This document shows positions 29,169-38,229 of a stretch of DNA of 64,000 bases, in pieces. Both the position numbers and the translations under genes were made by a program. Numbering within the stretch: the stretch's first letter is position 1; each line of letters opens with the position of its first letter. Origin of the DNA: Vibrio sp. D404a. Lineage in GTDB: Bacteria > Pseudomonadota > Gammaproteobacteria > Enterobacterales > Vibrionaceae. The notes under the pieces were generated by a model, which worked only from the letters and a program-made list of their open reading frames with translations, was not told the DNA's origin and ran no database searches. The DNA is taken from assembly GCF_030248535.1 (NCBI RefSeq), contig NZ_JAHGAJ010000019.1, forward strand, positions 124,001-188,000. Direction: 5' to 3'.

Positions 29169-29861
29169 CTATTTCGTTACTTTGTCTTGCACGTATTTCT
29201 TACTTACATCGACAACAGCTACGTCTCTGAAGAAGCTACGACCTAGCAGCAATGGATACTTCAGGTGTGTACGGTCAGCAAGCGTGAATTCCGTTTTATC
29301 TTTAAGATCGCCGATTTGGATATTCGCAACGATCACAGCACGGCGTTGTGTGCCCTCTGCGCTCGACTGCTTTATCTTAACCCAGCGTTCTACTGGCAAG
29401 CTCACTTCTTGGCTCTTAATGCCGTCATGCTCAATCTTAAACTTAACCCAATCTTTGCCGTCACGTTCGAATGGAACAATATCTGTCGCGCTGATTGAAG
29501 AGGTTGTCGCACCCGTATCGACGCGTGCTTTAAACGCCTCTTTCAGGCCTGGTACAAATACCCACTCTTCTTCACCTAGGATCAGTTTGCCATCCGCTGT
29601 TTTCGTCACTTTCTTAGCTGGTGGCTCTTTAGGTGGAACTGGCTTAGCTTCAGGTTCAGCTGGCTTTTCAACCTTCTCAACCTCTTTTTCTGCCTCTTTT
29701 GGTGCTTCAGCTTCCTTTTCTTCCGCTTTCGTCGACTCGTCCACAATAGGTTGTTCGATTTGTGGCTTCTGCTCTGGCTCGACAGGAACTTGAGTCGTCG
29801 TCGAACAAGCAACAAGGCCACCACTTAACATCAGGGTTATAATTGCTTTCCAATTGTACAT
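29169..29861 (-). CDS. Lipoprotein with retropepsin-like 'ATP-dependent zinc protease' domain
   Basis: This 230-residue protein has a lipoprotein signal (LSGGLVACS, Cys19), a Glu/Lys/Pro-rich spacer (about 25–88) and a C-terminal domain of the PF05618 family with the aspartic-protease-like motif RVDTGATTSSIS and a second block YPLLLGRSFF. The family is annotated as zinc protease, but its fold is retropepsin-like and its biochemistry is poorly known. It starts 12 bp after the aminotransferase stop, so the two probably form an operon. The spacer probably spans the periplasm or peptidoglycan. Confidence 0.8.
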   Translation of the reverse strand: MYNWKAIITLMLSGGLVACSTTTQVPVEPEQKPQIEQPIVDESTKAEEKEAEAPKEAEKEVEKVEKPAEPEAKPVPPKEPPAKKVTKTADGKLILGEEEWVFVPGLKEAFKARVDTGATTSSISATDIVPFERDGKDWVKFKIEHDGIKSQEVSLPVERWVKIKQSSAEGTQRRAVIVANIQIGDLKDKTEFTLADRTHLKYPLLLGRSFFRDVAVVDVSKKYVQDKVTK

Positions 29862-29873
29862 TCAGTCACCATT

Positions 29874-31058
29874 CTATTTTGATACATTAGCGATTGCATT
29901 TGCTACGTAAGGAATATGATTTTCTGAAAGGCCTGCAATGTTGATACGTCCATCACCAACACCGTAGATACCATACTCTTCACGTAATTGATTCATTTGG
30001 CTTTCTTTAAAGCCTAGTACAGTAAACATACCTTTATGGCTTTCAATGAAGTCAAAATGTGATGTGTTATAAGTATTTCGTAATTCGTTGCATAACGTTT
30101 GGCGTAGATTGACTAAACGTCCCTGCATCTCACTCAACTCTTGCTTCCAGATTCGCGTTAGTTCTTGATCTTGAAGAATTGTTTTAACTAGTGCTGCACC
30201 ATGATCTGGCGGCATAGTGTAAGTAGAGCGCGCCAGTGTTAGCAGCTTACCTTTCGCATTTCCAACTTCTTGGATGTTTTTACCCACTACAATGGCTGCG
30301 CCCGTTCTTTCACGGTACAAGCCAAAGTTTTTAGAGCAAGAAGTCGTGATTAACATCTCTTCGACGTTATCTGCCATGAATTGAAGACCTTTCGCGTCTT
30401 CTTCTAGTCCATCACCAAAACCTTGGTAAGCAATATCCACAAATGGAAGGAAACCATTCTTTTGTGAAAGTGCTGTAATTTCCTGCCATGCCGCAAAGTC
30501 GATGTCCGCACCCGTTGGGTTATGACAACAACCGTGCAGTAGAACTACATCATTTGGACCTGCGTGAGACAGCTCTTCAAGCATTCTGGCTGTATCTACC
30601 TGTTTTGTTTCAGGACTAAAGTAAGAATAGTGCTTAACTTTAAGTCCTGCCGCTTCCATTACAGGTTGATGGTTTACATAGCTAGGATTAGAAATCCAAA
30701 CCGTGGTATCTGGCTGAGCTACCTTCATAAGGTCACCAAGCATGCGCAGCGCACCACTTGCACCTGGAGTTTGAATTGCGGCAACACGATCCATCGCCGA
30801 TGTGCCCTTAAGAAGCAGATCAACCATGCTTTGGTTAAACTCTTCGCAACCTGCTAGGCCAACATAAGCTTTGGTTTTTTGGTTCTCGACAACAATATCT
30901 TGTGCCATCGAGACGGCTTTCATGATCGGCGTTTCACCTTGGTTATTGCGGTAAACACCGATACCTAGGTCGACCTTATCAGGGCGTTCGTCGCCACGGT
31001 AAGCCACAGAAAGAGAGAGAATTGGATCTAAAGTTGGTTTTGGTAGATGTGAAAACAT
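29874..31058 (-). CDS. Aspartate/aromatic amino acid aminotransferase (class I)
   Basis: This 394-residue PLP enzyme has substrate and PLP motifs RTPGASGALR-like (IQTPGASGALR), HGCCHNPTGAD, VDIAYQGFG and the Schiff-base lysine in TSCSKNFGLYRERTG. The C-terminal GRINIAGL has the substrate Arg. It transfers amino groups between aspartate or aromatic amino acids and 2-oxoglutarate. The frame opens at a GTG at 31067, but the ATG at 31058 fits AspC/TyrB N-termini (MFSHLPKPTLDPIL) and has AAAGGG upstream. AspC and TyrB cannot be told apart by eye. Confidence 0.88.
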   Translation of the reverse strand: MFSHLPKPTLDPILSLSVAYRGDERPDKVDLGIGVYRNNQGETPIMKAVSMAQDIVVENQKTKAYVGLAGCEEFNQSMVDLLLKGTSAMDRVAAIQTPGASGALRMLGDLMKVAQPDTTVWISNPSYVNHQPVMEAAGLKVKHYSYFSPETKQVDTARMLEELSHAGPNDVVLLHGCCHNPTGADIDFAAWQEITALSQKNGFLPFVDIAYQGFGDGLEEDAKGLQFMADNVEEMLITTSCSKNFGLYRERTGAAIVVGKNIQEVGNAKGKLLTLARSTYTMPPDHGAALVKTILQDQELTRIWKQELSEMQGRLVNLRQTLCNELRNTYNTSHFDFIESHKGMFTVLGFKESQMNQLREEYGIYGVGDGRINIAGLSENHIPYVANAIANVSK

Positions 31059-31244
31059 GAAAGTCACAACCCTTTGAAATTCAAGTAATGAGTTTTACGT
31101 TAACATTATCGTAGTAAAATCAGAAACATTTTTTAATAGAAGCGCTTAGTTACCATAAGTAATCCGATAACCGTCGATTTATCAGGCAATTTCGCTCATC
31201 GATTGCACAGCATCAGGCGCAACTGTCTGCTTAGCAATCATGGT

Positions 31245-32081
31245 TTATGGTGCGCTCTGTTTGAACTGCCTTGGCGTCATCCCAGACCACGCCTTAAAAC
31301 GAGTGCTAAAGTTAGCCGCATTTGGGTACCCGACTATCTCTCCGATATGTTGAATCGACCAGTCACTTGAGCGTATCAAGCGTGCTGCGTATTCCATTCT
31401 CATCCGCATAATATGAGTCATTGGGCTATGAGAATAATACCGCTGACACAAACGATGAAAATGAGGCTCAGAACACGGGAATAGACTCGCTAACTCTTGG
31501 ACATTCCACTCTTTATGCAGCTGCTTCTGTACATTGTCGAACACACGCCTTAAACGAATTGAGTTTCTTGATTGTTCTTGAGGTACTGGTGCATTTAGCA
31601 TGAATTCAATTTGAGCCACACTATGAATCGCAATCGCGCCACCCAAATCGATGGGAAGAGAAATACTCCGAAGCAAAGTGTGAATACAAGACGCAACGAC
31701 TTCGGCAGCAGGTGTTAAGGTGTAACTGATCTCATCGCTGATGTTTGCCCAAGCTTTATCAGGTGAAAGAAATATCCACGCTATCTGCCATGTCTCCTCT
31801 TCTATCCCAAATCCGTTTTCAATTCCGGCTGGCACAGTAATACAAGAACCGGGCTCAAGGATATAGCGACAACTTCCACTCTCTAACCAACCTTTACCCC
31901 TTACAGTAAATAACAGCATATGCTTCGGCTGATTCTTGCGATAAACGGAAAAGAACTCACGACACGAAGCCGTACCACACTGAACAATTCCAAGTTGCTC
32001 AAACGCGAGCACATGGCTTTGGTCGACAAACTCTTGATGGGTACTCTCTGAGATTTCATAGCGTTCTTGCTTATCATTCAT
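31245..32081 (-). CDS. AraC-family regulator of module 1
   Basis: This 278-residue protein has an N-terminal cupin-like sensor (about 25–150; MLLFTVRGKGWLESGSCRYILEPGSCITVPAG) and two C-terminal helix-turn-helix motifs (QELASLFPCSEPHFHRL and IQHIGEIVGYPNAANFSTRF). A TTG 24 bp upstream is an alternative start. It diverges from a MATE transporter gene and most likely controls it. The same arrangement recurs at 55.6–57.9 kb. Confidence 0.85.
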   Translation of the reverse strand: MNDKQERYEISESTHQEFVDQSHVLAFEQLGIVQCGTASCREFFSVYRKNQPKHMLLFTVRGKGWLESGSCRYILEPGSCITVPAGIENGFGIEEETWQIAWIFLSPDKAWANISDEISYTLTPAAEVVASCIHTLLRSISLPIDLGGAIAIHSVAQIEFMLNAPVPQEQSRNSIRLRRVFDNVQKQLHKEWNVQELASLFPCSEPHFHRLCQRYYSHSPMTHIMRMRMEYAARLIRSSDWSIQHIGEIVGYPNAANFSTRFKAWSGMTPRQFKQSAP

Positions 32082-32271
32082 AGGTATCGCCGCCCGCCTC
32101 GTCAACTGCCCTTACTCCTACCTATATACTGAACTGTTCGCATGACCTTGCAGTACGCCTTTATCGAACGAGAGATTTGGAGAGTTTGGCAAAAGTTTAT
32201 GATTCAACCGAAAAATACAGCCAAATCAAATGTCGATAAACTTCTCGCATACAAACAACTGAGGAAATGCG

Positions 32272-33657
32272 ATGCGTTCTACATATCGTCATTTAGACAA
32301 AGAGTTTTGGAACAAGCTGATTCAGATTGGATTACCTGTATCACTACAGACAATGCTGTTTTCGCTGCTTGGCGTGGTCGATATTTTTATGGTCAATCAG
32401 CTTGGCGATGCAGCGACAGCTGCAGTAGGCGTTGGGAACCGTATCTTTTTCTTCAATTTAATCATGGTTTCTGGCATTAGTGGCGCTGTGAGCGTGCTAG
32501 CTTCACAATATTTTGGGGCGGGTGATTTCAACGGCATTCGACGTACACTTGCTCAATCATGGGCACTGTCTGTGTTTGCCATCATTCCGTTTGTACTTGT
32601 TTATATCTTGGCTCCTGAATCAGTGGTGTCTGTTGTGGCCTCAGACCCTGATTACGTCCAACTGGCAACGGACTACCTTTGGATAACAGGAGCCAGCCTT
32701 ATCGGCACCGCTATCGTTGTGCCGCTCGAAAGCGCGTTACGGTCAGTGGGTGAAGCAAAATTACCAACCAAAATCAGTATCTTCGCCATTGTGATCAACG
32801 CGATACTCAATGCGCTACTTATTTTTGGCTTATTCGGTTTCCCTGAGCTAGGCGTCGTCGGCGCAGCCATCGGCACCACAGTGTCGAGGTTTGTGCAGAC
32901 CATTGCTTTGCTCCTGTTGGCGAAAAAGCACTACCCACAACTGTTCCCAACCATGGATAACTGGCGTCAGGCGATAATTGCTAAACACAGAAAGAAATAC
33001 CTCACTATTGCGATGCCCATGCTGATTCATGACACCGCATGGGCAGGCGGAATCCTGATTTATAATGTGATTGTTGGGCAAATGGGCGTGGGTGAGTTGG
33101 CAATCATCTCGTTATTATCACCCGTAGAGAGTATTTTGATTTCAGCGTTTATGGGCTTTGCCGTTGCGGCATCAATCATTCTTGGGAACGAAATCGGAGC
33201 GAAGAACTACCAAAGAGTAGAGAACACCGCATGGGGCTATGTACTAGTAAGCTGCGGACTTGCGATACTGCTTGCCCTACTGTGCTTTGTGTCTAAGCCT
33301 GTGATTGTCTACCTAATAGACCTGACTCACTTAGAGCTAAAAGAGACAGCTGTTAATGTTGCTCTGGTAATTGCGTTAGGCATGATACTTCGAGTATTCA
33401 ACATGGTCGGAATTGGTGGCGTGCTAAAAAGTGGTGGCGATATTAACTACAGTATTTTTATCGACCTGTTTGGGCAATGGGCGATCGGCATACCACTTGC
33501 GTACTACACAGCACTGGTTTTGGGCTGGCCGTTAGAATGGGTGATGTTGATTGTTTTACTTGAAGAGTTGGTCAAAATCGCACTCACAAGCCAACGCATT
33601 CAATCGAAGAAATGGATTAACAATCTCATCGAAGAGCAACCAAGGACGACAATGTAG
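32272..33657 (+). CDS. MATE-family efflux transporter of module 1
   Basis: This 461-residue membrane protein of about 12 TM segments has two MATE repeats: IQIGLPVSLQTMLFSLLGVVDIFMV at the start and IAMPMLIHDTAWAGGILIYNVIVGQMG in the middle. The family exports cationic drugs or metabolites using Na+ or H+. It is divergent from the AraC regulator and clearly paralogous to the 56547–57944 transporter (shared ending EELVK/EEVVK … WINNL). The substrate is unknown. Confidence 0.88.
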   Translation: MRSTYRHLDKEFWNKLIQIGLPVSLQTMLFSLLGVVDIFMVNQLGDAATAAVGVGNRIFFFNLIMVSGISGAVSVLASQYFGAGDFNGIRRTLAQSWALSVFAIIPFVLVYILAPESVVSVVASDPDYVQLATDYLWITGASLIGTAIVVPLESALRSVGEAKLPTKISIFAIVINAILNALLIFGLFGFPELGVVGAAIGTTVSRFVQTIALLLLAKKHYPQLFPTMDNWRQAIIAKHRKKYLTIAMPMLIHDTAWAGGILIYNVIVGQMGVGELAIISLLSPVESILISAFMGFAVAASIILGNEIGAKNYQRVENTAWGYVLVSCGLAILLALLCFVSKPVIVYLIDLTHLELKETAVNVALVIALGMILRVFNMVGIGGVLKSGGDINYSIFIDLFGQWAIGIPLAYYTALVLGWPLEWVMLIVLLEELVKIALTSQRIQSKKWINNLIEEQPRTTM

Positions 33658-33686
33658 TCGCGGGAATAACTAAAGAACTCACATCT

Positions 33687-33730
33687 AAGGGCTTCATTTG
33701 CAGTTTAAGCTGCGGATAAGCCCTTATTTC
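33687..33730. terminator. Terminator after MATE gene 1
   Basis: AAGGGCTT…AAGCCCTT with an inner GCAG/CTGC helix, then ATTTCTT. It lies between convergent genes. Confidence 0.7.
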
Positions 33731-33749
33731 TTCGTTTAAGCGAGAAAAA

Positions 33750-34220
33750 TTAAATGTCAGTGAAACGATGAATTATTTGGTTAGAACTACCACGCCAATC
33801 CAACATAGGATCGGCTTTATCTTGCTCAAAACGGCCATCTATCAAGGTATCAATATAACTCAACACCTCTTTCTGCTTTTCGTCGAGTTCATCTAACTCA
33901 TAGCCCGTCCACATCCAAATATCTTTGTTTTGGCATTCGCTTTTAACGCGCTTAACCAGTTTCAGGACATCAGCCACATTTGCTGGATGCAAAGGATCAC
34001 CACCAGACAGAGAAAGCCCACGACGCTTGATTCGCTCATCGTTAAGATCGGCAATAATGTGATCCTCAAGCTCCTGAGTAAACAGGTGACCAGAGTCTAA
34101 GCGCTGTGTCGATTGATTGTAACAGCCGCGACACTGATGAACGCAACCAGACACAAACAGTGTACAGCGTGTACCGGGACCATTTACGACGTCAATTGGA
34201 TGATATTGATGATAATTCAT
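33750..34220 (-). CDS. nrdG: Anaerobic ribonucleotide reductase activating protein
   Basis: This 156-residue radical SAM enzyme has the iron–sulfur cysteines in SGCVHQCRGCYN (CxxxCxxC) and the Gly-rich SLSGGDPLHP. It forms the glycyl radical on NrdD with SAM. The length matches E. coli NrdG (154). It lies 102 bp after nrdD with a hairpin between them. Confidence 0.95.
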   Translation of the reverse strand: MNYHQYHPIDVVNGPGTRCTLFVSGCVHQCRGCYNQSTQRLDSGHLFTQELEDHIIADLNDERIKRRGLSLSGGDPLHPANVADVLKLVKRVKSECQNKDIWMWTGYELDELDEKQKEVLSYIDTLIDGRFEQDKADPMLDWRGSSNQIIHRFTDI

Positions 34221-34266
34221 AGAGTTGCCGATATTTAGGAGAAGACCGCTTGATTCAAATGACTAA

Positions 34267-34290
34267 ACTCCCTCTAACATGAGAGGGAGT
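34267..34290 (-). terminator. Hairpin between nrdD and nrdG
   Basis: A perfect 9-bp stem ACTCCCTCT/AGAGGGAGT with a 6-nt loop. Only a short T-run (TTT) follows on the minus strand, so it may be a leaky terminator or an mRNA processing/stability hairpin that sets the nrdD:nrdG ratio. Confidence 0.6.
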
Positions 34291-34321
34291 CTTCGCTTAA
34301 CAGATGAGAAGTCGTGTCGAG

Positions 34322-36445
34322 TTACAGATGCTTAACGCGACGTTTAACTTCTTCCTGCTTACCAAAGTTAAATGGTCGAGCATCTGGACTGCCTAGGTAA
34401 CCACAAACACGGCGTGTTACTGACACTTTGGTTGAGTCATGGTTACCACATTTAGGACAAGTAAAGCCTTTGCTCGTACAGTCGAACTCACCGTTGTAAC
34501 CACACTCGTAACACTCATCAATCGGTGTATTTGTACCGTAGTAAGGCACGCGTGAGTAACTGTAATCCCAAACGTTTTCAAGCGCTTCGATATTCTTCTG
34601 CATGTTAGGGAATTCGCCGTAGCAGATAAAACCACCACTTGAGATCTCTGGGTAAGGCATCTCAAAATCGATCTTATCGTAAGGGTTAACCTTCTTCTGA
34701 ACATCTAGGTGGAAGCTGTTGGTGTAGTAACCACGATCCGTTACACCTTCAATTACACCAAACTCTTTAGTATCGATGCTGCAGAAGCGACTACATAGGT
34801 TTTCACTTGGCGTGCCGTATAGGCTAAACGCATACCCTGTCTCTTTGGTCCAAGTCTCTACTTCGCGTTTCATGTATTGCACAAGCTCAAGTGCCTTGTT
34901 GCGCATTTCTGTGTCATCGTAAAGGTGCGTTTCTGTACCAAATAACGCAGTCATCGCTTCATGAATACCGATATAGCCAAGAGACACCGAAGCACGGCCG
35001 TTCTTAAAGATATCTGCAATCGAATCGTCAGCTTTCAAACGAACACCACACGCACCTTCCATATAAAGAATCGGCGCAACACGTGCTTTAACGTTTTCAA
35101 GACGGCTGATTCGAGTCTCTAGCGCACGACGAGCCAGTTTTAACTTTTCGTCCAGCAATGCGTAGAACTTGGCCATATCACCTTTCGCATTGATAGCAAT
35201 ACGTGGCAAGTTTAGGCTCACAACACCTAAGTTGTTACGACCTTCATGGATAAGCTCACCGTTTTCTTCGTAAGTATTTAGGAAGCTACGGCAACCCATC
35301 GGCGTTTTAAATGAACCTGTCACTTCTACTACTTTGTCGTAGTTAAGAATGTCTGGGTACATGCGCTTAGACGCACACTCAAGCGCTAGCTGTTTGATAT
35401 CGTAATTCGGATCATCTGACTTGTGGTTTAGGCCATCTTTGATTGCAAAAACCAGTTTTGGGAATACCGCTGTTTTACGGTTCTTACCAAGGCCAGCGAT
35501 GCGGTTTTTCAAGATCGATTGTTGGATCAATTTCGATCCCCAGCTTTCGCCTAAACCAAAACCAAACGTCACAAATGGTGTTTGGCCATTCGCCGTATGT
35601 AGCGTGTTTACTTCGTACTCTAGCGATTGGAATGCGTCGTAACACTCTTTCTCAGTGCGAGCGATAGCAAAGGCTTCAGGGTTATGAATGTCCCACTCTT
35701 TCGCAAGCTGAAGGTGCTTTTCGTAGCTCGCCATTACATAAGGTTCTAGTACCTCATCAATACGGTTGATCGTCGTGCCGCCGTAAATGTGGCTCGCCAC
35801 TTGTGCAATGATCTGGGCTGTTACAGCTGTCGCGGTTGAGATTGATTTTGGTGTATCAATCTCTGCATTACCCATCTTAAAGCCGTGAGTTAACATGCCT
35901 TTTAAGTCGATCAGCATGCAGTTAAACATCGGGAAGAATGGTGCGTAATCTAGATCGTGATAGTGAATGTCGCCGCTTTCGTGCGCTTGTACGATATCAC
36001 GTGGCAAAATGTGTGTTTTCGCATAATGTTTAGCCACGATACCAGCAAGAAGATCACGCTGTGTTGGAATCACTTTACCGTCTTTGTTGGCATTTTCGTT
36101 GATTAGGTCAACGTTGCTCTCTTCAATCAGGCCTTCGATTTCGCGTGTCAAAGCACTCTGCTTCTCACGCGCAATATCGCGGTCGTGGCGGTATTCAATG
36201 TACGCACGAGCAAGAGACTTATAAGGCCCCTGCATAAGCTCATTCTCAACCATGGTTTGAATTTCAGAGATATGAACTTCATCGTACTCTTCGAGCTTTA
36301 ATTCCACAGCCAATGCCACATTCAAAGCATAAATGGCAATTTCCTTATCTGACTTTTCTGATGCTGCTTCCACTGCAGCTTGAATGCGATCTCTGCTGAA
36401 TGGAGCTCTTGAGCCATCACGCTTGATTACGATTGATTTCACCAC
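34322..36445 (-). CDS. nrdD: Anaerobic ribonucleoside-triphosphate reductase
   Basis: This 707-residue class III reductase has an N-terminal ATP-cone (VIKRDGSRAPFSRDRIQAAVEAA), a catalytic barrel, a zinc site (CYECGYNG … CPKCG) and the C-terminal glycyl radical loop RVCGYLGSPDARPFN. It makes dNTPs without oxygen, using formate as reductant. Two GTG codons in a row start the gene; AAGGAG fits either, the second (36442) slightly better. Upstream lie a perfect FNR box and two NrdR boxes. Confidence 0.96.
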   Translation of the reverse strand: MVKSIVIKRDGSRAPFSRDRIQAAVEAASEKSDKEIAIYALNVALAVELKLEEYDEVHISEIQTMVENELMQGPYKSLARAYIEYRHDRDIAREKQSALTREIEGLIEESNVDLINENANKDGKVIPTQRDLLAGIVAKHYAKTHILPRDIVQAHESGDIHYHDLDYAPFFPMFNCMLIDLKGMLTHGFKMGNAEIDTPKSISTATAVTAQIIAQVASHIYGGTTINRIDEVLEPYVMASYEKHLQLAKEWDIHNPEAFAIARTEKECYDAFQSLEYEVNTLHTANGQTPFVTFGFGLGESWGSKLIQQSILKNRIAGLGKNRKTAVFPKLVFAIKDGLNHKSDDPNYDIKQLALECASKRMYPDILNYDKVVEVTGSFKTPMGCRSFLNTYEENGELIHEGRNNLGVVSLNLPRIAINAKGDMAKFYALLDEKLKLARRALETRISRLENVKARVAPILYMEGACGVRLKADDSIADIFKNGRASVSLGYIGIHEAMTALFGTETHLYDDTEMRNKALELVQYMKREVETWTKETGYAFSLYGTPSENLCSRFCSIDTKEFGVIEGVTDRGYYTNSFHLDVQKKVNPYDKIDFEMPYPEISSGGFICYGEFPNMQKNIEALENVWDYSYSRVPYYGTNTPIDECYECGYNGEFDCTSKGFTCPKCGNHDSTKVSVTRRVCGYLGSPDARPFNFGKQEEVKRRVKHL

Positions 36446-36486
36446 TTCTCCTTACTCTCTAGGTATTCACAGACTTATCCACAAAC

Positions 36487-36502
36487 ACACTATATAGAGC
36501 GA
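36487..36502 (-). promoter_or_regulatory. NrdR box 2 (proximal to nrdD)
   Basis: The minus strand reads TCGCTCTATATAGTGT, 13 of 16 matches to the published NrdR box aCaCwAtATaTwGtgt. It starts exactly 31 bp from box 1, the spacing typical of NrdR operators (three helical turns). Confidence 0.75.
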
Positions 36503-36517
36503 TTTATCGTTTAACTA

Positions 36518-36533
36518 ACACTAGATATTGTGG
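36518..36533 (-). promoter_or_regulatory. NrdR box 1
   Basis: The minus strand reads CCACAATATCTAGTGT, 14 of 16 matches to the NrdR box. NrdR represses ribonucleotide reductase genes when dATP is high. It would overlap the expected transcription start of nrdD if FNR activates from -41.5. Confidence 0.85.
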
Positions 36534-36564
36534 CGTATTTAACGAGAACCACCAAACGCGGGTA

Positions 36565-36578
36565 TTGATTTGGATCAA
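36565..36578. promoter_or_regulatory. FNR box of nrdD
   Basis: TTGAT-TTGG-ATCAA is a perfect match to the FNR consensus. A -10-like TTAAATA lies at about 36536–36542, which would put the site near -41.5 of a start around 36530. It is also upstream of the divergent 36747 gene but farther from it. Confidence 0.85.
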
Positions 36579-36746
36579 TAAAAGAGGAGTGCTGACTAAG
36601 ATCAATTCAATCTTATGACGTTATCTCTCAAGTCGAAAAAGAAACAATGTAACAATAAAAAAGTGGCTAAAAAGCCTTGAATTTTTGCCAAGTGTTGTAG
36701 GATAACGGCTCAGGGAAAATCAATACAAAATTCAGAGAAAAACGCC

Positions 36747-37625
36747 GTGAATAGACTTCAAAAGTGGGTTATCACCACCTGCCTATTTAGTAGTACCGCT
36801 TTAAGTGCACCTCTAAGCATATCAAGTTGGAATATTGAATGGTTATCAACCAATGAGGCTGTGAATAAAATGAGTGAGCTTCGTAAGGAGAAAGATTTCA
36901 ACCAACTCTCTTACCACTTTAAGCAACTCAATAGCGATGTGATGGCATTCCAAGAGGTCGATAATATTGAGGCTATAAAGCGCGTTGTTGGTCCTGATTT
37001 TCGTATCGTGATGTCTGACCGAGCATCTAACCGATACAAAGCGAACCAGTTCTCAGATGTAAACCAATACACAGGCTTCGCTGTTAGGCAAAATATTAAT
37101 GTCGTTAATAAGCCCGACTTAAAGCTTGAAACACGCTCTGGCAGTAAACTTAGGTTTGCAAGCTACATTGTAGCGGAGCTTCATGATAAACCCATACATT
37201 TGCTCTCGGTACACTTAAAAGCGGGATGTAGCGGCGCCTACAAGCGCAATAACAACTGCGATCGACTCAAGCAGCAAGCTAAGGTATTAAATGATTGGAT
37301 AGTAGAGCGTGAAGAGAAACAGCAGGCCTACGCGGTACTGGGAGACTTCAATCACAACCTATCCTACCGTGGTGATTGGCTTTGGTCTGTACTGAGTGAA
37401 AACAACCAAGCACAGTTAGCGACTCGCTCTACGCGTGCTGAGTGTAAAGTGCGTTCTAACCGAAACAAGAACAAAACCCATCAATTCCGCTCACTGATTG
37501 ATCACATAATCGTGAGTGAGGATCTCAACACGTCATCGACAAAGCAATACGTGTTCCCTTCTCATGATGTGCTCGACTACTTTCTAAGTGATCACTGCCC
37601 TGTATCAACACAGATAAAACCTTAG
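36747..37625 (+). CDS. Secreted endonuclease/exonuclease/phosphatase-family protein
   Basis: This 292-residue protein has a signal peptide (MNRLQKWVITTCLFSSTALSA) and the EEP fold: SSWNIEWLS, MAFQEVDN (metal Glu), LLSVHLKAGC, VLGDFNHNLS (catalytic Asp/Asn) and a final SDHCPVS (Asp/His). A paired cysteine segment (GCSGAYKRNNNCDR) suits an exported protein. It could cut DNA or RNA, or act on phosphoester lipids; the nucleobase specificity is not visible. The start is GTG with a weak RBS. It is divergent to nrdD. Confidence 0.82.
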   Translation: MNRLQKWVITTCLFSSTALSAPLSISSWNIEWLSTNEAVNKMSELRKEKDFNQLSYHFKQLNSDVMAFQEVDNIEAIKRVVGPDFRIVMSDRASNRYKANQFSDVNQYTGFAVRQNINVVNKPDLKLETRSGSKLRFASYIVAELHDKPIHLLSVHLKAGCSGAYKRNNNCDRLKQQAKVLNDWIVEREEKQQAYAVLGDFNHNLSYRGDWLWSVLSENNQAQLATRSTRAECKVRSNRNKNKTHQFRSLIDHIIVSEDLNTSSTKQYVFPSHDVLDYFLSDHCPVSTQIKP

Positions 37626-37674
37626 ATCTCAACTGTAGGCCTAAAGGCTAAAATAAAGGTAGGTAGGTAACAAA

Positions 37675-37708
37675 AACGCCCGCAAAGATAGAAATCTCTA
37701 CGGGCGTT
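37675..37708 (-). terminator. Terminator of the fabH–GNAT operon
   Basis: AACGCCCG…CGGGCGTT stem. On the minus strand it is followed by TTTTTG. Confidence 0.8.
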
Positions 37709-37745
37709 CTAATAGTAAAACGTTTTCTAGTAGCGAAGAACCTGC

Positions 37746-38225
37746 CTAGATACGTTGGCCTACGTTTCGTGCGATCATCAGCACTTCATCAGCCGAATAT
37801 AGATTTGAGATAGTCGTCTCTACCTCTGCACCAAGTGTCGACTTATACAGTTGCTGTGCAAAGTTGTCTGCTCTAGTGGTAACGAGTACGTGTTTAAGCG
37901 TAGAGCCTTGCTCTGCTAACAGTTCTTTGACCACTTTTAATGAATCAAGAATCAGTGTACGGCCGAGTCCCTTTCCTTGATGCTCAGTCGCAATAGCTAA
38001 CTGTTCCAGTTCCAAGACCGCTTCAGGACGAAATCCGCTCTTTTGAACCCAGATAATGTAGCCTTGAATCTCGCCATCAAGCTCTAATACCAAGTTAATG
38101 AAACGTGGTGAAGCATTTAGGTTACACTGTAACCACTCTTTTGACTTGGTTTGACGCACAAACGCTTGTTGATGAACTCTTGCTGCACCATCAAGATCGG
38201 CAGCTTGCATTAACCTCACGTTCAT
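37746..38225 (-). CDS. GNAT-family N-acetyltransferase
   Basis: A 159-residue acetyltransferase with the acetyl-CoA loop LAIATEHQGKGLGRTLI (Q/RxxGxG/A type) and a standard GNAT fold: MNVRLMQAADLDGAARVHQQ at the start, then GYIIWVQ. The frame is open upstream inside fabH; I chose 38225 because it lies 4 bp after the fabH stop with GAGATG upstream. Co-translation with fabH suggests a substrate related to that product, but this is inference. Confidence 0.82.
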   Translation of the reverse strand: MNVRLMQAADLDGAARVHQQAFVRQTKSKEWLQCNLNASPRFINLVLELDGEIQGYIIWVQKSGFRPEAVLELEQLAIATEHQGKGLGRTLILDSLKVVKELLAEQGSTLKHVLVTTRADNFAQQLYKSTLGAEVETTISNLYSADEVLMIARNVGQRI

Positions 38226-38229
38226 AACA

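Noticed and set aside
29182..29793. 203-codon ORF on the plus strand, low-complexity Ser/Ala-rich
   Set aside because: It lies antisense to the Lys/Glu/Pro-rich lipoprotein gene; its composition is the shadow of that repeat-rich sequence and it has no ribosome-binding site.
32142..32480. 112-codon plus-strand ORF overlapping the start of MATE gene 1
   Set aside because: Out of frame with the transporter, whose N-terminus is clearly conserved.
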